This document shows, piece after piece, positions 33,207-41,795 of a DNA stretch of 64,000 nucleotides. The translations under genes and the position numbers were made by a program. Below the pieces are notes generated by a model. It was not told where the DNA came from and ran no database searches. It saw nothing but the letters and a program-made list of their open reading frames with translations. This stretch comes from UBA2767 sp965228625. Its GTDB lineage: Bacteria > Pseudomonadota > Alphaproteobacteria > Rhizobiales > Methyloligellaceae. How positions within the stretch are numbered: the first letter of the stretch is position 1; every line of letters begins with the position of its first letter. The stretch covers positions 930,001-994,000 of the forward strand of contig OZ245829.1 of NCBI GenBank assembly GCA_965228625.1, written 5' to 3'.

Positions 33207-33765
33207 TTAGGCGTTCTCCTTAAACTAACCCTTTATAGAGGACGTCTCTCAGGTGCTGACAGTTGAGCCGATTGGCCGCCTGCCCCACCTATGTCGAGCG
33301 TGCATGGGAGATTTGCACCAACTGCATGTCAACACAAGCCCATGCGGGCAGAATAAATGACGGAAAATGCGTTGAATTTTAGACCTGGGTTAACGCTTGC
33401 CGGCCGATAGGGAGAGATACCGGGGTCTTCTCTGCGACCGGACGGACAGACCGGCGGATTTCAAGCGTATCCGGGTGAAGCCGGCCATAGTCGGAATTGG
33501 CGCCGAGATTGAAGAGGTCGAGCTGTGCTCGCCCAATTGGCGACGAGATGCTTGACGAGCTGACGCCCGGCCAATGGCGTCCCATTCTACAAATGTGACT
33601 TGATCGCCCGTCGAGGCAAGCACTGCTTCGACTGAAATCAGCGTATTTGGAATGACGGCTTTCCAGGTCAAAGGGGACGCGGTCGGTTCAACCCGAAAAC
33701 GACAGCTCCTGTCCCAAAGCGGAGATCTGATGACACCAGGTAATCCGCATTACAAAGTCTCAGTT
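33207..33765. other. 559-base intergenic region with gene remnants
   Basis: Upstream of the system-2 dctP, the minus strand offers TTGACA (about 33336-33331) as a possible -35 element, and ATTTGCACCAA (33311-33321) shares its core with the dyad before the JmjC-like gene. On the plus strand, 33519-33598 is a decayed copy of that gene's 3' end. On the minus strand, 33379-33510 reads like the C-terminus of a real protein (contains PVAEKTPVSLPIG), but no family was recognised and it has no start region. No intact gene is supported here. Confidence 0.5.
33519..33598 (+). pseudogene. Decayed 3' end of a JmjC-like gene paralogous to 19787-20755
   Basis: The plus strand ends in codons for DELTPGQWRPILQM then TGA, nearly identical to DELPPSQWRPILQT at the end of the intact gene; the shared DNA includes CCAATGGCGTCCCAT. 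Further upstream the likeness continues weakly (TGTGCTCG) but needs indels, and the frame cannot be extended to a start. Only about 80 bases are recognisable. Confidence 0.7.
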
Positions 33766-34158
33766 TCACGTATTCGAGATATTGTTTCTGAAAGGACCTC
33801 GGCTGAGATGTTCATGAACGACCTTCCAGCTAGCCCCGTCACGACGAAGAACTGAAGTGCCACGGCCCGTGCCTGACATGGCTCGTCCATTAATCTTTCC
33901 AGACCAGTGATACTCATAGGCGCACACTGCAGCTTCATCGGTTTCCACTAACCAATCCACATCTTTAAGCTGAAACTTCTCCATCTGGACGGCTTCAAAG
34001 TTCGCACTTATCGCCTTTCGGACTGCTGACTTGCCGATATGGGATGTTTCATTGCTGAAGAAGTAGACTGCGCTTTCATCAACCAAACTCATTGTGGCCT
34101 CTAAGTTATGAGCGGCAGAAGCGCTTTCATAGGCAAGCATGAACTCTGTTGGTGTCAC
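33766..34158 (-). CDS. SnoaL/NTF2-like small protein (DUF4440 type)
   Basis: 130 residues from a GTG start (ATG at 34140 is an alternative). The pattern of an N-terminal helix pair, 'MLAYESASAAHNLEATMSLVDESAVYFF', then a curved sheet, 'EAAVCAYEYHWSGKINGRAMSGTGRGTSVLRRDGASWKVVHEHLS', matches the NTF2/SnoaL cone fold: a helix-rich start and a late 'W-K-V-V-H-E-H-L-S' strand. It is cytoplasmic, and a ligand or enzyme role is unknown. It lies alone between gene remnants and tRNA-Leu, and its codon use is less GC-rich than its neighbours, which is consistent with later acquisition. Confidence 0.8.
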   Translation of the reverse strand: MTPTEFMLAYESASAAHNLEATMSLVDESAVYFFSNETSHIGKSAVRKAISANFEAVQMEKFQLKDVDWLVETDEAAVCAYEYHWSGKINGRAMSGTGRGTSVLRRDGASWKVVHEHLSRGPFRNNISNT

Positions 34159-34430
34159 TATTTGATCCCTTCAATCTCGCGACGAAACGGCCGCCGGCTG
34201 CCGGTTGTTAAATGCTCTCTTATAGAAATTGATATGCAGCTTGCCTTATCTCGGCAGTGAACGCCTATCCGTTCTTCCACACCCGGCAACGTTACAAAAT
34301 CTGCATGAGATTTTCCAGACGAATGACCGCTTCTGGCGCTTTGCGGACTCCCTGCCCTTGTTCGATCAACGTCTGCTTTCTCGGACAAATCGGAAAGAGA
34401 GTCGTCGGTTTGGCGGATTTCAAGCAATGG

Positions 34431-34516
34431 TGCGGACGGCGGGACTCGAACCCGCACGGGAGTCACCTCCCTCGGGATTTTAAGTCCCGTGTGTCTACCA
34501 GTTCCACCACGTCCGC
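34431..34516 (-). tRNA. tRNA-Leu (anticodon UAA)
   Basis: On the minus strand the sequence starts GCGGACG and ends CGTCCGC-A followed by an encoded CCA (34428-34430). The anticodon loop reads ACTTAAAAT around TAA, a long variable arm is present (class II tRNA), and the T-loop is GGTTCGAGTCC. All stems pair. It sits between the accessory region and the maeB-aspS core block, with its 3' end facing the accessory side. Confidence 0.95.
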
Positions 34517-34554
34517 ATGCGAGTCATCGCATAAAAGGGATAGCGCCGCCTAAC

Positions 34555-34682
34555 CCGCCTGCCAAGGCCGGGCGACTGAAGAGTCGTTTTCGCGCGTTTC
34601 TACCCCGAACGATCCCGGGCTTAGACGACGGACAGTGCGGCGATGTCGACCACACCTCTTGCCGCCCCTGAAGGGCTTCGGC
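34555..34682. repeat. Diverged duplicate of the maeB 3' end (copy A)
   Basis: It aligns with 35088-35213 over about 125 bases at roughly three-quarters identity. Shared blocks include CCCGCCTGCCAA, CGAACGATCC and GACGACGGACAG. Read on the minus strand it encodes ARGVVDIAALSVV then stop, against ARGVVNMTALSVV near the end of the intact malic enzyme. It lies just past tRNA-Leu and upstream of the small secreted gene at 34778. Confidence 0.75.
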
Positions 34683-34777
34683 GATTTAGCCGTGAACCTT
34701 TTGCGGGCCCGTCACGACTAAACCGGGTGACGCCCCCCGAAGAAATGGGGGTGGACGTGCATCGGAAAGGAAGGTTC

Positions 34778-35065
34778 ATGACAAAACTCCCTTTAGTTGC
34801 GGCTGCGGCGCTGCTCGCCACAGCCATGTTGTCGTTCGCCAGCGTGCCAGCCAGTGCTAAGGCGTATTGTGTCTACTCCCTGGAGGACATCAACGGTAAT
34901 CGTGTGTCTGCGGCCGGAACGCACCGCAAGAAAATGAGCACGGCGTGCGATCGTGCGAGACGTCAGTGCAACCGCAAGCTCAATCGCAAACGAAATCGGG
35001 GCGAGTTCGGCCGTTCGAACGGCCCCTCGACAAGCTGTGTGCGCATAGCAGCCGAGCACAAATGA
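34778..35065 (+). CDS. Small secreted cationic cysteine-containing protein
   Basis: 95 residues; the family was not recognised. A Sec signal peptide (MTKLPLVAAAALLATAML, cleavage near ASA, about 28) leaves a mature peptide of some 67 residues, very rich in Arg/Lys (for example RKLNRKRNRG). It has four cysteines (AYC, TAC, RQC, TSC) that could form two disulfides. A GGAAAGGAAGG ribosome-binding sequence precedes the ATG at 34778. It is bracketed by two copies of the maeB tail and ends before a strong hairpin. It could be an envelope or nucleic-acid-binding protein; no function is claimed. Confidence 0.75.
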   Translation: MTKLPLVAAAALLATAMLSFASVPASAKAYCVYSLEDINGNRVSAAGTHRKKMSTACDRARRQCNRKLNRKRNRGEFGRSNGPSTSCVRIAAEHK

Positions 35066-35071
35066 GGTCTT

Positions 35072-35094
35072 GGCGGGGGCCGTTGGCCCCCGCC
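35072..35094. terminator. Bidirectional hairpin between the small secreted gene and maeB
   Basis: GGCGGGGGCC, loop GTT, GGCCCCCGCC: a perfect, very GC-rich 10-bp stem between two convergent genes. It has no T tract on either side, but its stability and position suggest shared transcript ends. Confidence 0.6.
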
Positions 35095-35213
35095 TGCCAA
35101 AGCCGGGCAACTGACGCGCGGTCTTTGCGCCTGCCTATTTCGAACGATCCTGGGCGTGGACGACGGACAGCGCGGTCATGTTGACCACGCCCCGCGCCGT
35201 CACCGAGGGCGTC
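35088..35213. repeat. maeB 3' end and downstream DNA (copy B, intact)
   Basis: The intact partner of the diverged copy at 34555-34682. It covers the last codons of maeB (35135 onward) and about 45 bases beyond its stop. The order copy A, small secreted gene, hairpin, copy B suggests an insertion or imprecise duplication event at the maeB terminus. Confidence 0.75.
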
Positions 35214-37429
35214 AGGATGTGCGCCGGCTGCGCCGCGCCGAGCAGGATCGGTCCCACCGGCAGCGCATCGGCCATGCCCTTGATGAGCTGATATGAGATA
35301 TTCGCCGCGTCGAGGTCGGGCATGATCAGCACGTTGGCCTCACCGGTCAGTTTCGAGTTCGGGAACAGTCGCATGCGATAACCTTCATCGAGCGCGGCAT
35401 CGCCGTGCATCTCGCCCTCGACCTCGAGGTCCGGGTCTTTCGCGTGCAGCAGATCAAGCGCGTCACGCATCTTCTGCGCGCACGCGGCGTTCGAGCTGCC
35501 GAAGCTCGAATGCGACAGAAGCGCAATTCGTGGCGTGATGCCGAACCGCCGCACATGCTCGGCCGTGAGAAGTGCCATCTCGGCGATCTCCTCGGCATTG
35601 GGTTCGACCGACACGTAGGTGTCGGCCAGGAAGTATGCGCCCTTCGACAGGATCACCAGGCTGAGCGCGGAGAAGTCACGCACGCCCGGCGCCAGGCCGA
35701 TCACCTCGCTGATGTGATGCAGGTGGCGCAGATAGCGCCCGTACAGGCCGCAAATCATGGCGTCCGCCTCGCCCCGCCGCACCGCCAGCGCGGCGATCAC
35801 GGACGTGCGGGTGCGGACGATCGTCCGGGCGATTTCAGGGGTGATGCCCTTGCGGCACGTGAGATCGTAATAGGTGTCGACGTAATCGCGGTAGCGCGGG
35901 TCGTTCTCCGGGTTGACCAGCTCGAAGTCCTTGCCCGGGCGGATTTGCAGCCCGTGTCGCTTCAGTTGCGCCTCGACCACCTCGGGCCGGCCAATGAGAA
36001 TCGGCACAGCGAGACCGTCTTCCAGCACCACCTGGGCGGCGCGCAGAATGCGCTCATCCTCACCCTCCGCGTAGATCACCCGTTTCGGGTCGCTTCTCGC
36101 GGCTTCGAACACCGGTTTCATGATCGTGCCCGAACGGAAGATGAAACGGTTCAGTTGCTCTTCATATGCGTCGAAATCCTCGATCGGCCGCGTCGCGACC
36201 CCGCTGTCGATGGCCGCGCGCGCAACCGCCGGAGCAATCCGCAGGATCAGCCGTGGGTCGAATGGTGACGGGATGAGATAGTCGGGGCCGAAGACATGGT
36301 CCGCCTGTTCGTACGCCTTCGCGGCGACATCGGAGGAGGCTTCATGTGTCAGGGCGGCTATGGCCTCGACCGCGGCGATCTTCATCTGCTCGTTGATCGC
36401 CGTCGCGCCGACATCGAGCGCACCACGGAAGATGAAGGGGAAGCACAGCACGTTGTTGACCTGGTTGGGGTAGTCGGAGCGTCCGGTGCAGATCATCGCG
36501 CCGGGCACCGCCTCGCGCGCCGCCTCCGGGGTAATCTCCGGATTCGGGTTGGCGAGGGCCAGAATGAGCGGCTTCTTCGCCATCCGTTTCACCATCTCCG
36601 GCTTCAGGACGCCCCCCGCAGACAGGCCCAGAAAGATGTCCGCCTTGTCGATGACGTCGCCCAGTTTCCGCTTGTCGGTCTTCTGTGCGAAGGCGGACTT
36701 CCACTTGTCCATGCTCTTCTTGCGGCCCTTATAGACCACGCCGTCGATGTCGGTGACCCAGATATTCTCCCTCTTGGCGCCGAGCTCGATCAGCAGGTTG
36801 AGGCAGGCGAGCGCCGCGGCGCCCGCCCCCGAGGCCACGATCTTGGCCTTCGACAATTGCTTCTTCGCCAGCTTCAGCCCGTTGCGAATGGCCGCGCATA
36901 CGATGATCGCCGTGCCGTGCTGGTCGTCGTGGAAGACGGGAATGTTCATGCGCTCGCGCAGACAGTCCTCGATCTCGAAGCATTCCGGCGCCTTGATGTC
37001 TTCGAGGTTGATGCCGCCGAATGTCGGCTCCAGCGCCGCGACCACGTCGCAGAACCGGTCCACTTCGAGCGCGTCCACCTCGATGTCGAACACGTCGATG
37101 CCTGCGAATTTCTTGAACAGGACCGCCTTGCCTTCCATCACGGGCTTGGAGGCCAGCGGCCCGATCGACCCGAGGCCGAGCACCGCCGTGCCGTTGCTGA
37201 TCACAGCGACGAGGTTGGCGCGCGTGGTGAGATTGGCCGCTTCGGCCGGATTCTCGGCGATCGCCTCGCAGGCGGACGCCACGCCGGGTGAATAGGCCAG
37301 CGCCAGGTCGCGCTGGTTCACGAGCGGCTTGGTGGCCTGGATCTCCAGTTTTCCCGGTCTTGGCTGGGAGTGATAGAAAAGCGCGCCGGATTTCAATTCA
37401 TCCGACAAATCCGACATCTGGCTTGGCAT
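35135..37429 (-). CDS. maeB: NADP-dependent malic enzyme with C-terminal phosphotransacetylase-like domain
   Basis: 764 residues, the size of the MaeB fusion type. The N-terminal malic domain (about 10-160) shows 'DLALAYSPGVASACEAI'; the NAD(P)-binding domain (about 165-400) contains 'KIVASGAGAAALACLNLL' and 'TGRSDYPNQVNNVLCFPFIFRGA'. The last 330 residues are a phosphate acetyl/butyryltransferase-like domain ('IYAEGEDERILRAAQVV', 'VLIMPDLDAANISYQLIKG'), regulatory in known MaeB enzymes. It decarboxylates malate to pyruvate. The start at 37429 follows an AAGGGGG Shine-Dalgarno; ATG 37474 lacks one. Confidence 0.95.
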   Translation of the reverse strand: MPSQMSDLSDELKSGALFYHSQPRPGKLEIQATKPLVNQRDLALAYSPGVASACEAIAENPAEAANLTTRANLVAVISNGTAVLGLGSIGPLASKPVMEGKAVLFKKFAGIDVFDIEVDALEVDRFCDVVAALEPTFGGINLEDIKAPECFEIEDCLRERMNIPVFHDDQHGTAIIVCAAIRNGLKLAKKQLSKAKIVASGAGAAALACLNLLIELGAKRENIWVTDIDGVVYKGRKKSMDKWKSAFAQKTDKRKLGDVIDKADIFLGLSAGGVLKPEMVKRMAKKPLILALANPNPEITPEAAREAVPGAMICTGRSDYPNQVNNVLCFPFIFRGALDVGATAINEQMKIAAVEAIAALTHEASSDVAAKAYEQADHVFGPDYLIPSPFDPRLILRIAPAVARAAIDSGVATRPIEDFDAYEEQLNRFIFRSGTIMKPVFEAARSDPKRVIYAEGEDERILRAAQVVLEDGLAVPILIGRPEVVEAQLKRHGLQIRPGKDFELVNPENDPRYRDYVDTYYDLTCRKGITPEIARTIVRTRTSVIAALAVRRGEADAMICGLYGRYLRHLHHISEVIGLAPGVRDFSALSLVILSKGAYFLADTYVSVEPNAEEIAEMALLTAEHVRRFGITPRIALLSHSSFGSSNAACAQKMRDALDLLHAKDPDLEVEGEMHGDAALDEGYRMRLFPNSKLTGEANVLIMPDLDAANISYQLIKGMADALPVGPILLGAAQPAHILTPSVTARGVVNMTALSVVHAQDRSK

Positions 37430-37566
37430 GCGGCGTCCCCCCTTCTGATACGCGCGTGTTCCCGCGCTGATCATGAGCTTAGGGAATTCACCGGCGCGAA
37501 TCCATGACGTCTACGAGATAGTTACGCCCACCAAGGGCTTATCGGTTTGCGGACGGGCGGCGGATA

Positions 37567-39360
37567 TCAGGCCTTCGGCAGGCTCAGCCGGATGTTCAGG
37601 TCCTTGAGCTGTTCCGGCGAAACCTCGCTCGGTGCGCCCATGAGCAGGTCTTCCGCCTGCTGGTTCATGGGGAACATGGTCACCTCGCGGATGTTGTCCG
37701 TGCCGCACAGCAACATGACGATACGGTCGATGCCGGGCGCGATCCCGCCATGGGGCGGCGCGCCGTACTGGAGCGCGCGGAGCATGCCGCCGAACTCCGC
37801 CTCCAGCACGTTCTCGTCGTAGCCGGCGATGGCGAAGGCCTTCTTCATGATCTCCGGCTTGTGGTTCCGGATGGCGCCGCTGGACAGTTCGACACCGTTG
37901 CAGACGATGTCGTACTGAAACGCCAGGACCTCGAGCGGATCCTGCGTCTCGAGCGCTTCGAGGCCGCCCTGCGGCATCGAGAAGGGATTGTGCGAGAACT
38001 CGATCTTCTTCTGTTCGTCATGCCACTCATACATGGGGTAGTCGACGATCCAGCAGAATTCGAAGCGGTCCGTGTCGACGATCTCCAGTTCCTCAGCCAC
38101 GCGCGTGCGCGCATGTCCGGCGAAATCGGCAAAGTCCTTCGGGACGCCGGCGACGAAGAACACGGCGTCGCCGTCCTCGAGCCCAAGCTCTGTCCGCAGG
38201 GCCTCCGTCCGGTCCGCACCGATGTTCTTGGCGATGGGTCCGGCCCCCTCGCCTTCGCGGAAGAAGATGTAGCCGAGCCCCGGCTGGCCCTCGCCCTGCG
38301 CCCATGAGTTCATCCGGTCGCAGAAGGCGCGGCTGCCGCCGCCTTTCGCGGGGATCGCCCAAACCTCCGCGTTCTCGAACCATTCCCGGCCGTCCTTGTG
38401 CTTGTCCAGCAGACCGGCGAAAATCTTGAAGCCGGACCCGCGGAAGTGGGCCGAGACGTCGCTCAATTCGATCGGGTTGCGCAGGTCCGGTTTGTCGGAA
38501 CCGTACTTTCGCATGGCAACACCGTATGGAATGCGCGGAAACTCCGGCGTCACCGGTTTCCCGTCGCAGAATTCCTCGAACAGACCCCGCAAGACGGGTT
38601 CGACCGCATTGAACACGTCTTCCTGCGTGACGAAGCTCATTTCCACGTCGAGTTGGTAAAACTCGCCCGGCGAGCGGTCGGCGCGGGCGTCCTCGTCGCG
38701 GAAACACGGAGCGATCTGGAAATACCGGTCGAACCCGGCGATCATCACGAGCTGCTTGAACTGCTGCGGCGCCTGGGGCAACGCGTAAAACTTGCCGGGG
38801 TGCAGGCGCGACGGCACCAGGAAATCACGCGCACCCTCCGGCGAGGATGCGGTCAGAATAGGCGTTTGAAACTCGAAAAAGCCGGCTTCGATCATGCGCC
38901 GGCGAATCGAGGAGATGATGTCGCCGCGACGCGTGATCCGCTCGTGCAGGCCCTCGCGCCGCAAATCGAGAAACCGGTATTTGAGGCGAATATCCTCCGG
39001 ATAATGCGGCTCCCCGAACACCGGCAGCGGCAGTTCCTCCGCCGCGGAAAGCACCTCCAGCGACGAGATGCGGACTTCCACCTCACCGGTCGGGAGCTTC
39101 GGATTGACGGTGTCTTGCGACCGCGCATCGACGCGCCCGTCGACGCGTATGACCCATTCCGCATGCAATTGCTCGGCTTTGGCGAACTCCGCGTTCTCGG
39201 GTTCGATGACGCACTGGGTGAGGCCGTAATGATCGCGCAGATCGATAAACAGCAATCCGCCATGGTCGCGCACGCGGTGCACCCACCCCGAAAGACGCAC
39301 ATTGGCGCCGACATCGCCCTTCCTCAACTCAGCGCAGGTATGTGTCCGGTATGCGTGCAT
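37567..39360 (-). CDS. aspS: Aspartyl-tRNA synthetase (Asp/Asx)
   Basis: A 597-residue class II synthetase. The N-terminal OB-fold anticodon domain contains 'LSGWVHRVRDHGGLLFIDLRDHYG'-like sequence (about 18-45). Motif 2 is seen at 'QIAPCFRDEDARADRSPGEFYQLDVEMSF', the bacterial GAD insertion lies in the middle, and motif 3 is 'GIAPGIDRIVMLLCG'. The C-terminal 'IREVTMFPMNQQAEDLLMGAPS' is bacterial AspRS type. It charges tRNA-Asp, and in many alphaproteobacteria also tRNA-Asn (non-discriminating), but this was not determined here. Confidence 0.97.
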   Translation of the reverse strand: MHAYRTHTCAELRKGDVGANVRLSGWVHRVRDHGGLLFIDLRDHYGLTQCVIEPENAEFAKAEQLHAEWVIRVDGRVDARSQDTVNPKLPTGEVEVRISSLEVLSAAEELPLPVFGEPHYPEDIRLKYRFLDLRREGLHERITRRGDIISSIRRRMIEAGFFEFQTPILTASSPEGARDFLVPSRLHPGKFYALPQAPQQFKQLVMIAGFDRYFQIAPCFRDEDARADRSPGEFYQLDVEMSFVTQEDVFNAVEPVLRGLFEEFCDGKPVTPEFPRIPYGVAMRKYGSDKPDLRNPIELSDVSAHFRGSGFKIFAGLLDKHKDGREWFENAEVWAIPAKGGGSRAFCDRMNSWAQGEGQPGLGYIFFREGEGAGPIAKNIGADRTEALRTELGLEDGDAVFFVAGVPKDFADFAGHARTRVAEELEIVDTDRFEFCWIVDYPMYEWHDEQKKIEFSHNPFSMPQGGLEALETQDPLEVLAFQYDIVCNGVELSSGAIRNHKPEIMKKAFAIAGYDENVLEAEFGGMLRALQYGAPPHGGIAPGIDRIVMLLCGTDNIREVTMFPMNQQAEDLLMGAPSEVSPEQLKDLNIRLSLPKA

Positions 39361-39558
39361 GACGTGTCCTGATTGTCCATATGAAGGGCCGCTCCGGGCC
39401 CGGTTGTCCCGTTGCCGTGAGGTGGACTCTCAACTCGGATCACGGTCCAGAAAGAGTTCCGGCTGGACGCGCGCGAAAAGCGCATGGAGGCGCTGGTTTG
39501 TCAAGGTTTTGCCGCCTCTATGATGCCGAACGGCCGCGCCCCTGGAAAGGGTAACCGT

Positions 39559-39572
39559 TTGATCGCAATCAA
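39559..39572 (+). promoter_or_regulatory. FNR/FixK-type box before the universal stress protein
   Basis: TTGAT-CGCA-ATCAA is a perfect FNR/FixK/Anr palindrome centred at 39565.5. A TATGAT -10 element lies at 39594-39599, which puts the box close to -41, the class II activator position. The start codon of the uspA gene is 39647. This points to low-oxygen activation of the gene. Confidence 0.75.
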
Positions 39573-39646
39573 AACATGTGGATGCGCCACGCTTATGATG
39601 CAATACGAAGCCGTGCACACCGCGGCCAATGCAAGAAGGAAAGCCG

Positions 39647-40057
39647 ATGTTCAAGAAAATCCTGATTCCTGTTGACCTCTCCGCTGCAGAGAAAGGCAAG
39701 ATCATGATCGATGCCGCCGAGAAGGTCAGCGGCGACTCTTCGAAAATCCTGCTGTTGAATGTGGTCGAGGATATACCCGCCTATGTGGCTTCCGAACTGC
39801 CGCGGGGAATCCTGGAAACGACGCGCGAAAACGCCGAGACGCAGCTTGAGGACATGGCGGGCGCCTCTGGCCGAAAGATGGACACGGAAGTGCGTGCCGG
39901 CAGTCCGGCGACCGCGATCCTCGACGCCGCCGAGGAAATCGATGCAGACCTGATTATCGTCGCTTCGCACCGTCCGGGGTTACAGGATTATCTGCTCGGC
40001 TCGACCGCGGGCCGCGTCGTCCGCCACGCCAAGTGCTCGGTTCTGGTACTGCGGTAA
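39647..40057 (+). CDS. Universal stress protein, UspA family (ATP-binding type)
   Basis: 136 residues with one Usp domain. It starts 'MFKKILIPVDLS' and ends with the ATP-binding pattern GLQDYLLGSTAGRVV (G-2x-G-9x-G-S/T-like) and 'HAKCSVLVLR'. The ATG at 39647 follows AAGAAGGAAAG. A perfect FNR/FixK box with a correctly spaced -10 element precedes it, so expression is probably induced under oxygen limitation, as for several Usp genes in rhizobia. Its role is cytoplasmic stress survival; the partner is unknown. Confidence 0.92.
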   Translation: MFKKILIPVDLSAAEKGKIMIDAAEKVSGDSSKILLLNVVEDIPAYVASELPRGILETTRENAETQLEDMAGASGRKMDTEVRAGSPATAILDAAEEIDADLIIVASHRPGLQDYLLGSTAGRVVRHAKCSVLVLR

Positions 40058-40092
40058 AACGGAAGGGCGCGTTTGGAGGGGTCCGGCTGACG

Positions 40093-40398
40093 CTATTCGG
40101 AGACGCCGTTCAGGAACTGGATTCCGGCCGACCCTTCCGCGCGCCACATAATTCGGCCAACGAAGGTCTCGTTCAGTCCGCGAATCGTCAGCAGGACTTC
40201 ATCGGGAATCTGGTCGACCTGATCGCAGAGAATCTTGCATCCCGAACGGCTCGTGTCCTGAATCGCGCAGTTCACGATCGGAGACCCGTCCAGGCGGCAG
40301 ACATCGGCCTGCAAAAACACCGTCCTGCGCCGCTCGCGGCGCCGGTCATCATGCTCGGGATCTGCGATCTTTGCCGAGGGGTCCTGCATTTCCACCAT
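40093..40398 (-). CDS. PilZ-domain protein, putative c-di-GMP receptor
   Basis: 101 residues with a single PilZ domain. The arginine-rich motif (RRRERRR, residues 19-25, fitting RxxxR) is followed after about 23 residues by the D-x-S-x-x-G motif as DTSRSG (48-53). Together they form the c-di-GMP binding surface. It has no membrane segment. It converges with the uspA gene, 35 bases apart, and diverges from rnd. The output pathway is unknown. Confidence 0.88.
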   Translation of the reverse strand: MVEMQDPSAKIADPEHDDRRRERRRTVFLQADVCRLDGSPIVNCAIQDTSRSGCKILCDQVDQIPDEVLLTIRGLNETFVGRIMWRAEGSAGIQFLNGVSE

Positions 40399-40562
40399 CC
40401 TTGATGGCCGTTATTCTCGGCCTATTGTGTAAATGTTCGATAAATCTGAGTCCAAAACTTGCACCCGAGGCTTCCGACGTTGGCGTGATTCGTCTGAAAA
40501 AAGCCTAAAAATGCCACCGAGTCGCGCGACATTTCATACAACCTGCGTTATACGGGCTGTTC

Positions 40563-41795
40563 ATGCGTCTGATCACCACAACCCAAGAGCTTGCCGACGC
40601 CTGCTCCGCCTTTTCCGGTGCAGCGTTTGTCGCCGTGGACACCGAGTTCATGCGCGAATCGACCTTCTGGCCGGATCTCTGCCTGATCCAGATGGCCGCC
40701 GGAGACGATGAGATCATTGTTGACACGTTGTCGGAAGAGATTGATCTACAACCGTTTTTCGAGTTGATGGCCGACGAGGCCGTCACCAAGGTCTTCCATG
40801 CGGCGCGACAGGACATCGAGATCATTCACCATCAGGCGAAAATCATCCCGACGCCGGTTTTTGACACCCAGATCGCCGCAATGGTGTGTGGATTTGGCGA
40901 GTCGGCGAGCTACGGTTTGCTCGTCAAAAAGCTCCTGAATCGCGAACTCGACAAGTCATCCCGCTTTACCGACTGGAGCCGCCGTCCGCTCAGCGAAAAA
41001 CAACTGAATTATGCGATCGGCGACGTCACGCACCTGCGCGATCTCTACCCAAAGTTGCGCGATAAACTGAAAATCAACGGACGCGCGCAGTGGTTGGGCG
41101 AAGAAATGTCCGTTCTGACAGACCCCGCCACATACGAGAGTCATCCCGAAAACGCGTGGAAACGTCTAAAAATGCGGGTGCGCTCAAAGAAAGCGCTTGG
41201 CGTCATGATGGATGTGGCGGAATGGCGCGAACACGAAGCACAGCGCCAGAACGTTCCGCGCCGCCGGGTTCTCAAGGACGAAGCCATTTACGACATCGCA
41301 GCCCAGGCGCCGACCACGCCGCAGGAGCTCGACCGCTTGCGTTCGGTGCACCAGGGGTTTTCCCGCTCGAGCAAGGGCAAGGGTGTCGTGGAAGCGGTCA
41401 GGCGCGGCCTTGAGCGTGACCCCGCGACATTGCCGGCCATCAAACGCAATGAACCGTTGAGCGCAGATGCGCTGGCGGTGCTGGACCTGTTGCGCGTGCT
41501 GTTGAAGTCGGCGGCGGGCCGCCACGGAGTCGCGCCGAAACTGATTGCGACATCCGACGAGCTTGAGAAAATCGCCCGCGGCGCCGACACCGACCTTCCT
41601 TCGCTCAAGGGTTGGCGTCACGAGCTTTTCGGCGCCGATGCGCTGGCCTTGCGTGAAGGGAAACTCGGCCTTGCCCTCGAACGCGGACGGGTCGTGTCGT
41701 TTGCACGCGGATCCGAGGACCACTCAGCGGACGACGAGAGGTTGAATCAGGCGGCGGGCAACGGAGCCGCCGCCGACGCGGGCCCGAAACCTTAG
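40563..41795 (+). CDS. rnd: Ribonuclease D
   Basis: 410 residues. The DEDDy exonuclease domain holds 'FVAVDTEFMRES' (ExoI D/E), 'VFHAARQDIEII' (ExoII) and 'QLNYAIGDVTHLRDLY' (ExoIII Y...D). An HRDC domain follows (around 205-290, starting at the 'AEWREHEAQRQNVPRRRVLKDEAI' region), and a second helical segment follows it. It processes tRNA 3' ends. The ATG at 40563 starts the conserved MRLITTTQEL. Its neighbours (aspS, ppx, ppk) match the usual alphaproteobacterial order. Confidence 0.95.
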   Translation: MRLITTTQELADACSAFSGAAFVAVDTEFMRESTFWPDLCLIQMAAGDDEIIVDTLSEEIDLQPFFELMADEAVTKVFHAARQDIEIIHHQAKIIPTPVFDTQIAAMVCGFGESASYGLLVKKLLNRELDKSSRFTDWSRRPLSEKQLNYAIGDVTHLRDLYPKLRDKLKINGRAQWLGEEMSVLTDPATYESHPENAWKRLKMRVRSKKALGVMMDVAEWREHEAQRQNVPRRRVLKDEAIYDIAAQAPTTPQELDRLRSVHQGFSRSSKGKGVVEAVRRGLERDPATLPAIKRNEPLSADALAVLDLLRVLLKSAAGRHGVAPKLIATSDELEKIARGADTDLPSLKGWRHELFGADALALREGKLGLALERGRVVSFARGSEDHSADDERLNQAAGNGAAADAGPKP

